From positions 46,012 through 110,011 of the forward strand of contig CATXID010000007.1 of assembly GCA_958369225.1 (NCBI GenBank): a stretch of DNA of 64,000 nucleotides, written 5' to 3'. The position numbers and the translations under genes are program-made. Shown in pieces: positions 8,779 to 17,278 of this stretch (within the stretch, counting starts at the first letter, position 1; each line of letters begins with the position of its first letter). The notes beneath the pieces were generated by a model, which searched no databases, was not told the origin of the DNA, and saw nothing but the letters and a program-made list of their open reading frames with translations. The DNA is from an uncultured Collinsella sp. GTDB taxonomy: Bacteria; Actinomycetota; Coriobacteriia; Coriobacteriales; Coriobacteriaceae.

Positions 8779-9654
8779 ATGAGCGAGCAGGTTTGTATGA
8801 CGGGCGCCGAGTACTGCGACGGAGCTGCGGTCGTGGATGCGAACGGCTATCCGGTCGAGACTACGGGCAACGCGGTGCTGGACATTTTGGAGCATCGCTC
8901 GTCTACGCGTGCCTTCGCGCGCGATGACGACGGCCGTCCCGTGGCAGTGACCGACGAGCAACGGGCGGCGATTCTGCATGCGGCGAGTCGCGCGCCGTCG
9001 GCAGGTGCCATGATGATGTATTCCATCGTGAGCATTCGCGAGCAGGCCACGCTGGACCGTCTGGCCGATCTGTGCGACCACCAGCCCATGATCGCCAAGG
9101 CGCCCTGGGCACTAATATTTGTGGTCGATTATGCCAAGTGGATCGATCTGTTTGAGCACGCGGGCTGCTTTGAGCCCGAGTTTGTCGAGCGCACGGGCAA
9201 GGCGCCCCGCCGTGCGCCGGGTTTGGGCGACTTTGCCATCGCGGCCCAGGACGCCGTGATCGCCGCGCAAAACTCCGTGGTTGCCGCCGAGGCCCTGGGG
9301 CTGGGGAGCTGCTATATCGGTGATATCGTCGAGAATGCCGAGGAAGTTGCCGAGCTGCTCGATCTGCCGCCCTATACCATGCCGCTGTCGATGCTCATCA
9401 TCGGCACGCCCCGTAAGGAGCGTCCGGCCATTGCGCATCCCGTGGTGAACCTGGTGCACGAGGAGCGCTACTGCCGCGCCGATGCTGCGACTATGGACGC
9501 GCAGGTGGCCGAGATGGACGCGATGTTCCGTCCGCATGCCCGCGAGGTGGGGGAGCGCGTCGTGGACATCTATACCCGCAAGCACACGAGTCCCTTTATG
9601 GCCGAGATGAGCCGATCCATGGAATGGTGGTTCAAAAACTGGCTTGGAAAATGA
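8779..9654 (+). CDS. Nitroreductase-family flavoprotein (291 aa)
   Basis: FMN-dependent NAD(P)H oxidoreductase of the nitroreductase superfamily. HRSSTRAF (about residues 39-46) is the N-terminal FMN phosphate motif, ASRAPSAGAMMMYSIVSI (about 72-89) the second FMN segment, and EALGLGSCYIGDI (about 173-185) the C-terminal flavin-contact motif. LPPYTMPLSMLIIGTPRKERP follows as in NfsA/Frp-like members. The C-terminus carries an extra helical 60 residues. Physiological substrate unknown. The 198-nt gap from 8566 to 8778 separates it from the divergent LTA synthase-like gene; GATAAT at 8716-8721 is a possible -10. Confidence 0.8.
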   Translation: MSEQVCMTGAEYCDGAAVVDANGYPVETTGNAVLDILEHRSSTRAFARDDDGRPVAVTDEQRAAILHAASRAPSAGAMMMYSIVSIREQATLDRLADLCDHQPMIAKAPWALIFVVDYAKWIDLFEHAGCFEPEFVERTGKAPRRAPGLGDFAIAAQDAVIAAQNSVVAAEALGLGSCYIGDIVENAEEVAELLDLPPYTMPLSMLIIGTPRKERPAIAHPVVNLVHEERYCRADAATMDAQVAEMDAMFRPHAREVGERVVDIYTRKHTSPFMAEMSRSMEWWFKNWLGK

Positions 9655-9656
9655 CG

Positions 9657-9689
9657 AATGTGACAAGGGGACAGTCCCTTTGTTACATT
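9657..9689. repeat. REP-like hairpin, TGACAAAGGG family
   Basis: AATGTGACAAGGGGA pairs with TCCCTTTGTTACATT across a three-base loop. It starts two bases after the nitroreductase stop and probably doubles as its terminator. The same family is seen at 23016-23047 and 35763-35795. Confidence 0.75.
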
Positions 9690-9750
9690 CCATATCGCCG
9701 CGGTAGCCTAAAGACTGTATAAATCTTTATCTAGCTGGGAAAACAGTGCA

Positions 9751-9777
9751 TTAAAACATGGGCCGATTGCCTATAAT
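9751..9777 (+). promoter_or_regulatory. Candidate sigma-70 type promoter of kup
   Basis: A perfect TATAAT lies at 9772-9777 with ATTAAA-like sequence 16 bases upstream (from about 9750). The start codon of kup follows 35 bases downstream. The 5' leader is too short for a known riboswitch class. Confidence 0.5.
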
Positions 9778-9812
9778 CCCTTCGAACATTAAAGTTGGGA
9801 GGAAACCGGCTT

Positions 9813-11840
9813 ATGGAACAAAAGGCCAAGGAGGCAGCCTCGCACGCTGCGATTCCTGTGAGCATCTCGGCGATGCTCGTCACGCTGGGCGTGGTGTACG
9901 GCGATATCGGCACCAGCCCTATGTATGTAACCAAGGCGCTCGTTGCCGGCAACGGCGGCATCGGAAGTGTGACGGAGGAGTTCGTGCTTGGCGCGCTCTC
10001 CCTTGTCGTGTGGACGGTCACGCTGCTGACCACCATCAAGTATGTGCTCATCTCGCTGCGCGCCGATAACCATGGTGAGGGCGGCATCTTTGCCCTATAC
10101 AGCCTGGTCAAGCGCTGCGGCAAGTGGCTTATCATCCCCGCCATGCTGGGTGGTGCCGCACTGCTCGCCGACGGCATCCTGACGCCGGCCGTTACCGTTA
10201 CCACGGCCATCGAGGGCCTGCGCACCATCCCGGCGGTCCATGCCGTGCTGGGCGATGACCAGGGCCGCGTCGTCGCCATTACGCTCGCCATCATCATCGC
10301 GCTCTTCTTGGTACAGCGCATCGGTACGGCCAAGATCGGTCACGCCTTTGGTCCCATCATGACGCTGTGGTTTCTGTTCCTGGGCGGCACGGGTCTGTTC
10401 TTTGTCTTCCAGCACCCCGCCGTGCTGCTGTGCCTCAACCCGGTGCGCGGCATCGCCTTTTTGCTAAGCCCCAACAACCACGCGGGCATCATGATTCTGG
10501 GCAGCTGCTTCCTCGCCACCACCGGTGCCGAGGCGCTCTACTCCGACATGGGCCACGTCGGCCGCGGCAACATCTACGCCACCTGGCCGTTCGTTAAGTG
10601 CTGCCTGCTGCTTTCCTATATGGGCCAGGGTGCTTGGCTTATGAACAACGCTGCCAACCCCGAGCTCATGCGCATTGCCGACCTCAACCCGTTCTACCAG
10701 ATGCTCGCCCCGGGCCTGCGCCCGTTTGCCGTCGGCCTTTCCACCATCGCGGCCATCATCGCCTCGCAGGCGCTCATCACCGGCGCATTCTCGCTGGTGT
10801 CCGAGGCCAGCCGCCTGGACCTTATGCCGCACATGCAGGTCTTCTACCCTGCCGAGACCAAGGGCCAGCTCTACATCCCCATGGTCAACAACGTCATGCT
10901 TGTCGGCTGCGTCATCGTGGTGCTGCTGTTCCAGAACTCGGCGCATATGGAAGCCGCCTACGGCCTTGCCATTACGCTGACTATGATGTGCACCACGCTG
11001 CTGCTCTTCTTCTACCTGCACGAGGAGCGCAAGCTCAAGGTTGCTCCGTGGATCTTCGCGGCCTTCTTCCTTTTGCTCGAAGGCTTCTTCTTCGTGAGCT
11101 CGCTCACCAAGTTCTTCCACGGCGGCTACTTCACCATCCTCATGGCTGCACTCATCATGGGCATTATGGTGTGCTGGTACAACGGCACGGCGGTCGAGCA
11201 GCGCCAGTTTACGCTGCTGCCGCTGCGTAGCTACCTGCCGCAGCTCAAGCGCCTGCGCGACGACGACCGTTACGAGCGCATGAGCGACAACATCGTGTAC
11301 CTGACCAAGGACACCCATACCGACTACATCGACCGCGATATCGTCTATTCGATCTTGGACAAGCATCCCAAGCGTGCCCACGCCTGGTGGTTTGTGAACG
11401 TCGAGACCATGGACGAACCGCACACCTTTGCCTATTCGGTCGAGACGTTCGGCACCGACTACGTGTTCCGCGTGCATCTGTACCTGGGCTACAAGATCAA
11501 CCAGCGCGTCAATGCCTACCTGCGTCAGGTTGTTCAGGACCTGGCTGCCACCGGCGAGCTGCCGCCGCAGACGCATGACTACTCGGTCTACAAGGATCCG
11601 GGTAACATCGGCACGTTCAAGTTCGTCCTGATCCGTAAGCTGCTGGCGCCTGAAAGCGATGTGGAGCCGAGCGAGCGTACGGCTATCACGCTCAAGTACA
11701 TCATCCGCCGCGCCGCCGGCACGCCCGCGCGTTGGTACGGCCTGGAGAACTCCAACGTGAGCTTTGAGTACGTGCCGCTGTTCACCAAGTTCAAGGCCGT
11801 GAATAAGATGCAGCGCCTGGCTCCCAACGAGCGGCCGTAG
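9813..11840 (+). CDS. kup: KUP-family potassium uptake protein (675 aa)
   Basis: H+/K+ symporter of the Kup/HAK/KT family in the cytoplasmic membrane. The family signature GVVYGDIGTSP is at residues 26-36, followed by about twelve hydrophobic segments to residue about 455 (for example GALSLVVWTVTLLTTIKYVL and ADGILTPAVTVTTAIEGL) and a C-terminal cytoplasmic domain of about 220 residues. Length and order match the family. ATG 9813 with GGGAGG at 9797-9802 is preferred to the in-frame GTG at 9795. It is followed by a small membrane protein gene and a KdpD/KdpE-like pair, so K+ supply or turgor probably controls this block. Confidence 0.95.
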   Translation: MEQKAKEAASHAAIPVSISAMLVTLGVVYGDIGTSPMYVTKALVAGNGGIGSVTEEFVLGALSLVVWTVTLLTTIKYVLISLRADNHGEGGIFALYSLVKRCGKWLIIPAMLGGAALLADGILTPAVTVTTAIEGLRTIPAVHAVLGDDQGRVVAITLAIIIALFLVQRIGTAKIGHAFGPIMTLWFLFLGGTGLFFVFQHPAVLLCLNPVRGIAFLLSPNNHAGIMILGSCFLATTGAEALYSDMGHVGRGNIYATWPFVKCCLLLSYMGQGAWLMNNAANPELMRIADLNPFYQMLAPGLRPFAVGLSTIAAIIASQALITGAFSLVSEASRLDLMPHMQVFYPAETKGQLYIPMVNNVMLVGCVIVVLLFQNSAHMEAAYGLAITLTMMCTTLLLFFYLHEERKLKVAPWIFAAFFLLLEGFFFVSSLTKFFHGGYFTILMAALIMGIMVCWYNGTAVEQRQFTLLPLRSYLPQLKRLRDDDRYERMSDNIVYLTKDTHTDYIDRDIVYSILDKHPKRAHAWWFVNVETMDEPHTFAYSVETFGTDYVFRVHLYLGYKINQRVNAYLRQVVQDLAATGELPPQTHDYSVYKDPGNIGTFKFVLIRKLLAPESDVEPSERTAITLKYIIRRAAGTPARWYGLENSNVSFEYVPLFTKFKAVNKMQRLAPNERP

Positions 11841-11901
11841 GCGCCGACAGGCTGCATGGAGTTGGCTTTCGATGGACAAGATTGAGGCTGGGGAGGTAAA
11901 C

Positions 11902-12096
11902 ATGGATACAAAGGCGCTCGATGGCCGCGAGGCGGTGGTCGAAATGGTGCGCGAGGCGCGCGTCGACGCCGCCGAAGATCGGTTCTTTACGAATCGGGCC
12001 AACATGGACATGGTCGATCGCGTGATTTCGATCGTGGCATTGGTATTTGGAGCGGTGTGCGTGTGCGCCCTGCTCGCGCACGTGCTGTTTGTCTAA
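11902..12096 (+). CDS. Small single-pass membrane protein after kup (64 aa)
   Basis: Not assigned to a family. The N-terminal 38 residues are charged (MDTKALDGREAVVEMVREAR...), then one hydrophobic helix VISIVALVFGAVCVCALLAH ends the protein, with the short tail VLFV. ATG 11902 has GGGGAGG five bases upstream; the earlier in-frame ATG at 11872 lacks a good site. It lies 61 bases after kup and is followed by a terminator, so it is probably cotranscribed with kup. Small membrane subunits such as KdpF stabilise K+ pumps, so a role as a Kup partner is conceivable but not shown. Confidence 0.7.
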   Translation: MDTKALDGREAVVEMVREARVDAAEDRFFTNRANMDMVDRVISIVALVFGAVCVCALLAHVLFV

Positions 12097-12142
12097 CGAC
12101 CGCAGGCTGTAAAGGCTATACACTTGGAACCACCACAAGGGG

Positions 12143-12184
12143 AAACCACCACAAAGGTGCCTGTCCCCTTTGTGGTGGTTTTTG
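12143..12184 (+). terminator. Terminator / REP-like hairpin after the kup block
   Basis: AAACCACCACAAAGG (12143-12157) pairs perfectly with CCTTTGTGGTGGTTT (12167-12181), followed by TTTTTGTTTTTG. A partial extra copy of the left arm (ACCACCACAAGGGG) sits just upstream. The loop TGCCTGTCC resembles the core of the other REP-like hairpins in the window. Confidence 0.75.
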
Positions 12185-12209
12185 TTTTTGAGAGAGGGGC
12201 GGGGCGCTG

Positions 12210-13835
12210 ATGGACGTCCATGCGGACGGCGATATTGCCGAGAACTTTTGGTGGCGGCGCACGACGCTGACGCGTCGCAGCCCTCTGTATGACGCCTGCG
12301 TATCGGCGGGGCTGCTGGTCGCGGCGACGATTGCGGGCGCGCTGCTCGACCATCCGGGTCTCGCGCCGAGCATCATGATCGTCTATGTGTTCGCCGTGCA
12401 GCTGTGCGCGTTCTTTACCTGGAGCCGCCTGTATTGCTTGCTGAGCTCGGCTGCCGCCGTGGCGCTCTACAACTTCTTGTTTGTTGACCCGCGCTACTCG
12501 CTGTCGTTTATCGACCGTGTTTATCCCGGCATGTTCTTCATCATGTTTGCGGTCTCGCTTGTGTCGAGTTCGATCGCGTTGGCCCTGCGCCGCGCCTTGG
12601 CGCAGGCCGCCGCCAGCGACCGCCGCACGCAGATGGTGCTCGAGACCAACCGCATGCTGCAGCGCTGTGCCGATCAGCAGCAGATTGTGCACGCCATGGC
12701 AACGCAGCTGGCGCGTCTTTCGGGCTGCCCGGTCGTGTGGTACAGCGATGATGCCGATGATGATGACCTGCTGCCGCGCGCGACGTATACGGCCGTGGGC
12801 GATGCCGTGCCGGTGCACGAGCTGGCGTCGCAAATGCCGCCGCGGCTCTCGGCGTCCGCCTATGTGGGAACACCACTCGATGCCACCTATGGCGGCTCGG
12901 CGTTCTTTGGCATCTACTTGACCGTACGCTCGGGCGACACCATGGTGCGCGCGGGCGACCCCGCCTCGGTTGTGGGCGTGCTGGCTATCGTTGCCGAGTC
13001 CGACGTGCTGACGCACGAGGAGCGGACACTTGCCGATGCCATCGTGAGCGAAGGCGAGCTGGCACTCGATCGCGCCCGCGCCATGGAGGCCCGCGAAGAG
13101 GCGGCGGTGCTTGCCAAAAACGAGCAGTTGCGCGCCAACCTGCTGCGCTCCATTTCGCACGATCTGCGTACGCCGCTTACCAGCATTTCGGGCAATGCCG
13201 ACGTACTGCTCGACCAGGGCTCGACCGGCACCGCCGAGCTCGACGACCAGACGCGCCGCGGCATGCTCCTGTCCATTCGCTCGGACGCGCAATGGCTCAA
13301 CGCCACCGTCGAGAACCTGCTTGCCATCACCAAGCTCGAGGGCGGCGGAATGCATCTGGCGACTACGCTCGAGCTCATGGACGATATCGTCGAGGAGGCG
13401 CTGCGCCACGTAAGTCCGGCCGTGCGCGAGCACGACCTTAAGGTGGTGGCGTGCGATGAGCCGGCGCTCGTTAACGTCGACGCGCGTCTGATGGTACAGC
13501 TCGTGGTGAATCTGGTGAACAACGCCATCACGTATACGCCCGCGGGTTCGCATATCGTGATTTCGATTGGCGTCGACGATGGGCACGTGACGTGCTCGGT
13601 GGCCGATGACGGGCCGGGCATTGCGCCCGAGGACCGCGAGCGAATCTTTGAGTCGTTCTACACCGCCAACCACGGTCTTGCCGACAGCCATCGCAGCGTG
13701 GGCTTGGGTCTTTCGCTCTGCCGCTCCATTGCGTTGGCGCATGGCGGTAGCATAGAGGTTGCCGCGGCGGACCCGCAGGGCTCGGTCTTTACGATTGAGC
13801 TTCCCGTCGCCGATGTTTCGTTTGATAAGGAGTAG
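12210..13835 (+). CDS. KdpD-like sensor histidine kinase without the KdpD N-terminal domain (541 aa)
   Basis: Membrane histidine kinase. Residues about 30-125 hold four hydrophobic helices of the DUF4118/KdpD membrane module (VYVFAVQLCAFFTWSRLYCL, YNFLFVDPR). Residues about 140-295 form a GAF-like region, then the HisKA box SISHDLRTPLTSISG with phosphoacceptor His317, and a HATPase with N box (LVVNLVNNAITYT), G1 box (VADDGPGIAPED) and G2 box (GLGLSLC). The about 400-residue cytoplasmic KdpD sensor plus Usp domain of the E. coli protein is missing. It is followed by its response regulator four bases downstream. No kdpFABC is nearby; kup is the adjacent K+ gene, so that is the likely target. 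Confidence 0.9.
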   Translation: MDVHADGDIAENFWWRRTTLTRRSPLYDACVSAGLLVAATIAGALLDHPGLAPSIMIVYVFAVQLCAFFTWSRLYCLLSSAAAVALYNFLFVDPRYSLSFIDRVYPGMFFIMFAVSLVSSSIALALRRALAQAAASDRRTQMVLETNRMLQRCADQQQIVHAMATQLARLSGCPVVWYSDDADDDDLLPRATYTAVGDAVPVHELASQMPPRLSASAYVGTPLDATYGGSAFFGIYLTVRSGDTMVRAGDPASVVGVLAIVAESDVLTHEERTLADAIVSEGELALDRARAMEAREEAAVLAKNEQLRANLLRSISHDLRTPLTSISGNADVLLDQGSTGTAELDDQTRRGMLLSIRSDAQWLNATVENLLAITKLEGGGMHLATTLELMDDIVEEALRHVSPAVREHDLKVVACDEPALVNVDARLMVQLVVNLVNNAITYTPAGSHIVISIGVDDGHVTCSVADDGPGIAPEDRERIFESFYTANHGLADSHRSVGLGLSLCRSIALAHGGSIEVAAADPQGSVFTIELPVADVSFDKE

Positions 13836-13839
13836 CGCC

Positions 13840-14553
13840 GTGCCGAACTCTGCCGTAAAACCGCTCATCTTGGTCGTTGAGGACGATCCCGCCGTTCGCA
13901 ACCTCATCGTTGCCGCGCTCGAGGCGCACGGCCTGCGCCATATGGCTGTGGAGACCGCCCATGCCGCCATCGCCGCCGCCTCGTCGCAGGCGCCGAGCAT
14001 TGTGCTGCTCGATCTGGGCCTGCCCGATATGGACGGCGTCAAGGTGGTGGAGTCGGTGCGCACATGGTCGGGCATGCCGATCATTGTGGTCTCGGCGCGC
14101 AGCGAGGACGCGGACAAGATCCGCGCACTCGATGCCGGTGCCGACGACTACCTGACCAAGCCGTTTTCGGTCGAGGAGCTGCTCGCGCGCATTCGCACCA
14201 CCCTCCGCCGCCTTTCGTATACGCAAACGGGCGGCGTTGCCTCCGAGGGCTCGTTCGATACCGGTGAGCTGCATATCGATTTTGATGCCGGCATCGCCAC
14301 GATGGATGGCGAGGAACTGCATCTGACGCCAATCGAGTACAAGTTGCTCTGCTTGCTGGCGCACAACGCCGACAAGGTGCTGACGCACCAGTTTATCCTG
14401 CATGAGATTTGGGGTACGGCAACTAAGAGCGACCTGGCGAGCCTGCGTGTCTTTATGGGCACGCTGCGCAAGAAGATCGAGTCCGACCCCGCGCATCCGC
14501 GCTATATCCAGACGCATGTAGGCATCGGTTACCGATTGGTCACCCAAGGCTAG
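13840..14553 (+). CDS. KdpE-like OmpR/PhoB-family response regulator (237 aa)
   Basis: The receiver domain (residues about 6-118) has the acidic pair EDD, phosphoacceptor Asp58 in VLLDLGLPDMDG, Ser/Thr in IVVSARSE and Lys in DYLTKPFS. A winged-helix DNA-binding domain follows (about 140-235: LTPIEYKLLCLLAHNADKVL ... RVFMGTLRKKIESDPAHPRYIQT ... GYRL), as in KdpE. GTG 13840 is chosen because AAGGAG at 13827-13832 sits seven bases upstream, overlapping the end of the kinase gene. Cotranscribed with the kinase. Confidence 0.9.
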   Translation: MPNSAVKPLILVVEDDPAVRNLIVAALEAHGLRHMAVETAHAAIAAASSQAPSIVLLDLGLPDMDGVKVVESVRTWSGMPIIVVSARSEDADKIRALDAGADDYLTKPFSVEELLARIRTTLRRLSYTQTGGVASEGSFDTGELHIDFDAGIATMDGEELHLTPIEYKLLCLLAHNADKVLTHQFILHEIWGTATKSDLASLRVFMGTLRKKIESDPAHPRYIQTHVGIGYRLVTQG

Positions 14554-14575
14554 GGCAGAACGCGGCGCCTATATG

Positions 14576-14641
14576 AGTTGCGGTGAAATAGTTCCTGTTT
14601 GGTCCTTTACCAGGCTTTTTAGGAACTATTCCACCGCAACT
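14576..14641. repeat. Long inverted repeat between convergent genes, probable bidirectional terminator
   Basis: A 21-base arm at 14576-14596 (AGTTGCGGTG...) is complementary at 20 of 21 positions to 14621-14641, with a 24-nt loop. It lies between the regulator stop (14553) and the rlmKL stop (14645), which converge. A-rich/T-rich ends suit termination in either direction. Confidence 0.75.
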
Positions 14642-14644
14642 TTG

Positions 14645-17203
14645 TCATTTGCCCTTGGGCTTGCTGGCGTAGAACTTCTTCTTTTTGGGCTTGCCTGCGC
14701 AGGCGGGCTTGCCGTCGCCGCGCGGCTCTCGGTCGCCGGCCTGCGCGTGCGCGGGCGCTGCTGCGCGAGGCTTGTGGGCTTCGGGGTTGCGCAGCTCCTC
14801 GGTTCGCTCGGCAATCTCTTCGGCGCTAAAGCCGACTTCGGCCATGGCGTCCTCGATGGGCAGGCGGCGCACGATATAGCAATGATGCACCTTTTGGTTA
14901 CGCGCGAAATCCTCGGGGATGGTCTGCGCCGTAATGTCCTCCAGCACGACGCCCGCGCGCGCGAGCTTGCGCGTCTCGGGGCGGAAGCCGCGCAGGTTGC
15001 AGCTAAAGATGGCGTGCCCGCCCTGTGCGAGCAGGCGCGATACACCGGCCAAAAGCTCAACATGGTCGCGCTGGACATCCCAGGTGCGGTGGCCCATCTT
15101 GGACGAGTTCGAAAACGTGGGCGGGTCGACAAAGATCAGGTCCCAGCGGTTGCGCGTCTGGCGCTGGTCGCGAATCCAGGCAAGCACGTCGTCGCGCACA
15201 AAATGATGCTGCGGGCCAACAAAGCCGTTCTGACGCATGTTGCGCTCGGCCCAGTCCAGGTAGGTGTTGGAAAGGTCGACCGTCACGGTCTCCTCGACGC
15301 CGCCGTCTGCCGCATAGCAGGTGGCGGTGCCGGTATAGGCGAACAGGTTGAGGAAGCGGCGCGCCTGCTTGGCGTGCTCGCGCACCAGGTTGCGGGTAAC
15401 GCGGTGATCCAGGAAGATGCCCACATCCAGATAGTCGTCAAAGTTGACGGCAAAGGTGAGTCCGCCCTCTTCGATGAGCGGCAGGCGACGGCGCGCGATG
15501 TTGGCGCGCTCGCCCGATGCGCCCTTGCCGGCGCCCTGCTTGCCGTACTGCGAGCCGCCGCGCGAACGCATGCGGGCCTTGGCGTGCACATGCTCGGCGG
15601 GAACATCTAGGATGCGCGGCGCGATGGCCAAGATGTCGAGCATGCGGGCCTGGGCAAGCGCGGGGTCGATGGTCTTGGGCGCGGCGTATTCGGCGATGAC
15701 GAGCCAGCGGCCCGGCGTCTGCGGGCAGCCCTCGTACAGGTCGATGGCGGCGGAGTAGTCGGGCAGGTCGGCATCGTAGACGCGGTAGCAGCTCACGCCC
15801 TCGCGCTTTGCCCACTTGCGACGCAGACGGGCGTTCTTGCGCAGGCGGTTGGCGAACTGCTCGGACTCCGGGATGAGCACGGGCAGCGGCTTTCCGTCGC
15901 CCAGGTCGAGTGTGGCGGCAGCTTCGGGCATGGGGGCGTCGGCGGCTTTGTCTTGAGCGTCTGCGGTCTGCTCCTCGGCATCTGCGCTGGTCGCAGCTTC
16001 GAATGCCGCGGCGGCGTGGTCGAGCGAGGGCCAAACCTCAATAGTCGCCTCTTCGTTATTGGGCATGACGGCGATGGAGCGCGCGGGCTCGGCATGGAGC
16101 GCGCGGGCCATAAGGCCATCGCGGGTGAGCGCGGCGACCGGTGCCGAAGCGAGTTCGGGCGCGCGGCGCAGCTCGCCTACCAACGTCATGGCGTCGTGCA
16201 TGAGCGAAAGCGGGGTCTCGGTGGTGTCTGCGACCACGGCGGCGCCGGCGACAGCGTCCGCATGGTCCAGCACGGTGGCGGGCTTGGCAGCGCAAAAGTC
16301 GACAAAACGTTTGTAGCCGGCGCACTTGACCATGCGCTCGGCAGTTTTGCGGGCGGCGGGGTCGATGTCTACGGCCACGATGCGCGCCTGCCGCTCGCGC
16401 GCTGCCGCCTCGCGCTCGCGTGCCTCGGCAAGCAGTTGTTCCCATAGGTCGGCATCATGCAGCTGCCAGCCCTCAAAACCCCAGTGCTCGCGTACGGCGC
16501 CCGGGGCGCGGTCGGTCAGAATGTTCACGGCCTCCAGCAGCAGGCCGCCGCCGGCGCACGAGGCGTCGACCAGCGTGGGCAGGGCTTCGTTCTCGTAATC
16601 GTCGGCCGTCAGCTCGCGCTCGCACAGTGCGGTCCAGCCGACCTGCGCTAGCACCAGAGCGGCGTAGTCGGGGCGCAGCACGTGCGTGCCCTCGCCGGCT
16701 CGGGTCGCTGCGGGCGGCAGGCGCTTGAACAGCGGATCGCCCGAAAGGTCCAGGCTTATGCTCGCGCGGCGCTGACGCAGCGAGAGCAGCAGGTGGACAT
16801 CGGGGTCGGCGGCATCGACATCGGCGCGACGGCCCGTGGTTTCGGCCAGACGATCGCACAGCGCGTCCTTGGCGCGCAGGGCCGAGAAGCGCGTGTTGCG
16901 CAGCTGCTCGGTCACGCCGCGGGCGGTGATGGCGATGGTGGCGCCCGGGCGAACAATGCTCTCCCAGGCGATGTCGTAAACGCCGTCGTACAACTCATCG
17001 GCATCCTGCGCCTCAAAGCGCCCAAGCACCACAAACACGCGGCTGGCCAGGCGCGACCACAGGCACGCGCGCAAGCCTTGCTCAAGCTCGCCCTCAAACG
17101 TGGCGCGGCCCTTAAGGCGGCGGACGTGCGAAAGCCCGAGCCGTTTAAGCTCGTCGGCGAGTGCGGACTCAAAGCCCTCGGGGCAGCTTGCATAAAATTC
17201 CAT
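14645..17203 (-). CDS. rlmL: RlmKL-type 23S rRNA methyltransferase fusion (852 aa); RlmL half looks catalytically degenerate
   Basis: In the family this fusion makes m2G2445 (RlmL half) and m7G2069 (RlmK half). The THUMP region (about residues 45-160) and the whole architecture align with E. coli RlmKL. The RlmK half is intact: FAYTGTAT (about 619-626) and IFVDPPTFSNSSKM (about 690-703), then FSCNLRGFR. In the RlmL half the SAM motif, normally DPxCGSGT, reads DASCAGGG (213-220), and the catalytic NPPYG is replaced by DTTET (326-330). An Ala/Asp/Glu-rich linker (about 400-440) and a Lys-rich tail are added. RlmK activity is expected; RlmL activity probably is not. It is divergent from the HAD gene, with AGAGAGG before ATG 17203. 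Confidence 0.9.
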   Translation of the reverse strand: MEFYASCPEGFESALADELKRLGLSHVRRLKGRATFEGELEQGLRACLWSRLASRVFVVLGRFEAQDADELYDGVYDIAWESIVRPGATIAITARGVTEQLRNTRFSALRAKDALCDRLAETTGRRADVDAADPDVHLLLSLRQRRASISLDLSGDPLFKRLPPAATRAGEGTHVLRPDYAALVLAQVGWTALCERELTADDYENEALPTLVDASCAGGGLLLEAVNILTDRAPGAVREHWGFEGWQLHDADLWEQLLAEAREREAAARERQARIVAVDIDPAARKTAERMVKCAGYKRFVDFCAAKPATVLDHADAVAGAAVVADTTETPLSLMHDAMTLVGELRRAPELASAPVAALTRDGLMARALHAEPARSIAVMPNNEEATIEVWPSLDHAAAAFEAATSADAEEQTADAQDKAADAPMPEAAATLDLGDGKPLPVLIPESEQFANRLRKNARLRRKWAKREGVSCYRVYDADLPDYSAAIDLYEGCPQTPGRWLVIAEYAAPKTIDPALAQARMLDILAIAPRILDVPAEHVHAKARMRSRGGSQYGKQGAGKGASGERANIARRRLPLIEEGGLTFAVNFDDYLDVGIFLDHRVTRNLVREHAKQARRFLNLFAYTGTATCYAADGGVEETVTVDLSNTYLDWAERNMRQNGFVGPQHHFVRDDVLAWIRDQRQTRNRWDLIFVDPPTFSNSSKMGHRTWDVQRDHVELLAGVSRLLAQGGHAIFSCNLRGFRPETRKLARAGVVLEDITAQTIPEDFARNQKVHHCYIVRRLPIEDAMAEVGFSAEEIAERTEELRNPEAHKPRAAAPAHAQAGDREPRGDGKPACAGKPKKKKFYASKPKGK

Positions 17204-17278
17204 GGGTGACCTCTCTGGTTGCGTCGCTCCATTATATGATGGATGCTTCGTTTGCCCTTATCCTCGAAAGGAACCCAT

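Noticed and set aside
10464..14117. Long minus-strand frames opposite kup and the kinase/regulator
   Set aside because: Shadow frames; the plus-strand proteins have complete family signatures.
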